A stretch of 6,791 bases of DNA from Comamonadaceae bacterium (GTDB lineage: Bacteria; Pseudomonadota; Gammaproteobacteria; Burkholderiales; Burkholderiaceae_C): the NCBI GenBank assembly GCA_947460165.1, contig CANHKH010000182.1, positions 1 to 6,791 of the forward strand, given 5' to 3'. The position numbers and the translations under genes were made by a program. Below the pieces are notes generated by a model. The model searched no databases. It was not told the origin of the DNA and worked only from the letters and a program-made list of their open reading frames with translations. Numbering within the stretch: position 1 is the first letter of the stretch; each line of letters opens with the position of its first letter. Below are positions 5,839 through 6,791 of the stretch, piece by piece.

Positions 5839-5847
5839 GACCCGGCC

Positions 5848-6765
5848 ATGAGCATTGACCAAAAACCGCTGGACGTGGACTGGCTGTGGGACTTCATCGC
5901 CCTGGCCGAGCACCAGCACTTTTCCCGCGCGGCCGACGCGCGCTCCATCGCGCAGCCGGCCTTCAGCCGCCACATCCGGGCCTTGGAGGAGTGGGCCGAC
6001 GTGCAACTGGTGGACCGCAACGCGCACCCGGTGGCGCTGACCGACGCGGGCCAGGAGTTCTTGACCCAGACCCGCTCCATCGTGGCGCACCTGGAGGCCG
6101 CGCGCATCAAGGCGCGCACGGCGCACGACCAGTCAAGCGCGCGGCTGCGCTTTGCCAGCACGCATTCGCTGTCGCTGTCCTTTTTTCCGAGCTGGCTCAC
6201 CAGGCTGGAATCGCGCCTGCGCCTGGGCCAGGTGCAGACCCTGTCGGACAGCTACGAGGGCTGCGAGGAATTGATGCAGCAGCGCAAGGTGCAGTTTGTG
6301 CTGTGCTACGGACATGCCGCCGTGCTCACCAAGCTGGATGAAGCCGGCTACGCCATGCAGCCCATGGGCACCGACGATTTGCTTGCCGTGTGCGCACCCA
6401 AGTCCGCCGGTCAGGCTTTGTACCGGCTCGACGCCACCGACCTGGTGCCGCTGCTGGAGTACAGCAGCTCCTCCATGCTGGGGCGCATCTTGGCCAAGAC
6501 AGGCATGCGCCCGGGGTTTTCACAAAAAGCGCCCACCTCGGTGGTTTTCAGCGCCCACAACGCTTTTTTGCTCAAGACCTTGGCGCTGGAAGGCCGGGGC
6601 GTGGCTTGGTTGCCGCGCAGCCTGATGCAGGCCGAGTTGGCGCTCGGTCAACTGCTGCCGGCTGCACCGCCCGAGGCTGCGCTGAGGCTGGAGATCAGGC
6701 TGTATCGGCAAAAGGCGCAGATGAGCGCACTGGCCGAGCAGGTGTGGACGGCGGCCTTGGGCTGA
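5848..6765 (+). CDS. LysR-type transcriptional regulator, probable regulator of the divergent tartrate-type operon
   Basis: A 305-residue DNA-binding regulator of standard LysR length. The N-terminal winged helix-turn-helix spans about 11-70. Its typical pattern is visible: WLWDFIALAEHQHFSRAAD (12-30), recognition helix in AQPAFSRHIRALEEW (35-49), then QLVDR and the wing VALTDAGQEFL (62-72). A linker helix (about 73-95) leads to the effector domain (about 97-300), which starts LRFASTHSLSLSFFPSWL. Its VAWLPRSL stretch (252-259) corresponds to the conserved G-V/I-x-x-LP-x-x-L segment of the family. ATG 5848 is chosen because the helix-turn-helix then begins at the usual distance; the longer frame to 5752 adds 32 unlike residues. 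No clear Shine-Dalgarno is visible. Its divergent position 110 bases from the catabolic operon argues that it controls that operon, and its inducer is likely the substrate or a breakdown product (inference). Confidence 0.95.
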   Translation: MSIDQKPLDVDWLWDFIALAEHQHFSRAADARSIAQPAFSRHIRALEEWADVQLVDRNAHPVALTDAGQEFLTQTRSIVAHLEAARIKARTAHDQSSARLRFASTHSLSLSFFPSWLTRLESRLRLGQVQTLSDSYEGCEELMQQRKVQFVLCYGHAAVLTKLDEAGYAMQPMGTDDLLAVCAPKSAGQALYRLDATDLVPLLEYSSSSMLGRILAKTGMRPGFSQKAPTSVVFSAHNAFLLKTLALEGRGVAWLPRSLMQAELALGQLLPAAPPEAALRLEIRLYRQKAQMSALAEQVWTAALG

Positions 6766-6774
6766 ACGTGGCTT

Positions 6775-6791
6775 GTGCGCGCGAGCGCACT
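6775..6791 (+). terminator. hairpin after the LysR gene, cut by the window edge
   Basis: A perfect 6-bp stem, gtgcgc (6775-6780) with gcgcac (6785-6790), encloses a gcga loop of the stable GNRA type, 9 bases after the stop codon. One T follows before the window ends. Position and stability suit an intrinsic terminator, but the T-run that would prove it is outside the window. Confidence 0.45.

Noticed and set aside
5837..5851. Four-codon upstream frame (M-T-R-P-stop) whose TGA overlaps the lysR ATG
   Set aside because: The ATGA arrangement could couple translation, but the frame has no ribosome site and so short a frame occurs easily by chance.

Overview
The base composition is high in G+C. 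The Cca sequence is proteobacterial, and the intergenic C/G-rich palindromes and solitary Bug-type solute-binding protein gene are typical of Burkholderiales. The window therefore looks like chromosomal DNA of a betaproteobacterium, most likely Comamonadaceae (the Polaromonas/Rhodoferax/Acidovorax/Variovorax range). This is inferred from sequence character; no database search was run.

Left end (1-1505): the last 50 codons of an unidentified + strand gene converge on cca, the minus-strand gene for the multifunctional CCA-adding enzyme. Next comes a 387-base gene-free stretch (1506-1892). It holds three copies of a C/G-rich palindromic repeat, two of them head-to-head so that they could fold into one long hairpin. 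It separates the housekeeping gene cca from a catabolic operon.

Centre and right (1893-5737, minus strand): four tightly packed genes are read leftwards. In transcription order they encode a DapA/NAL-superfamily Schiff-base lyase, a periplasmic Bug (TctC-type) solute-binding protein, a short-chain dehydrogenase, and an enolase-superfamily enzyme that I recognise as D(-)-tartrate dehydratase (TarD). A LysR-type regulator (5848-6765, plus strand) is divergent from the operon across a 110-base shared control region that contains repeated GCAT/ATGC half-sites. A hairpin just after the regulator, cut by the window edge, is probably the start of its terminator.

Working model (inference): the Bug protein captures a hydroxy-carboxylate such as tartrate in the periplasm, TarD dehydrates D-tartrate to oxaloacetate, and the SDR and DapA-like lyase handle a related hydroxy-acid or 2-oxo-acid. 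The LysR protein would sense substrate or product and control the divergent operon. The roles of the SDR and the lyase are the open question, since plain D-tartrate breakdown needs neither. No mobile element, CRISPR array, tRNA or rRNA gene was seen.
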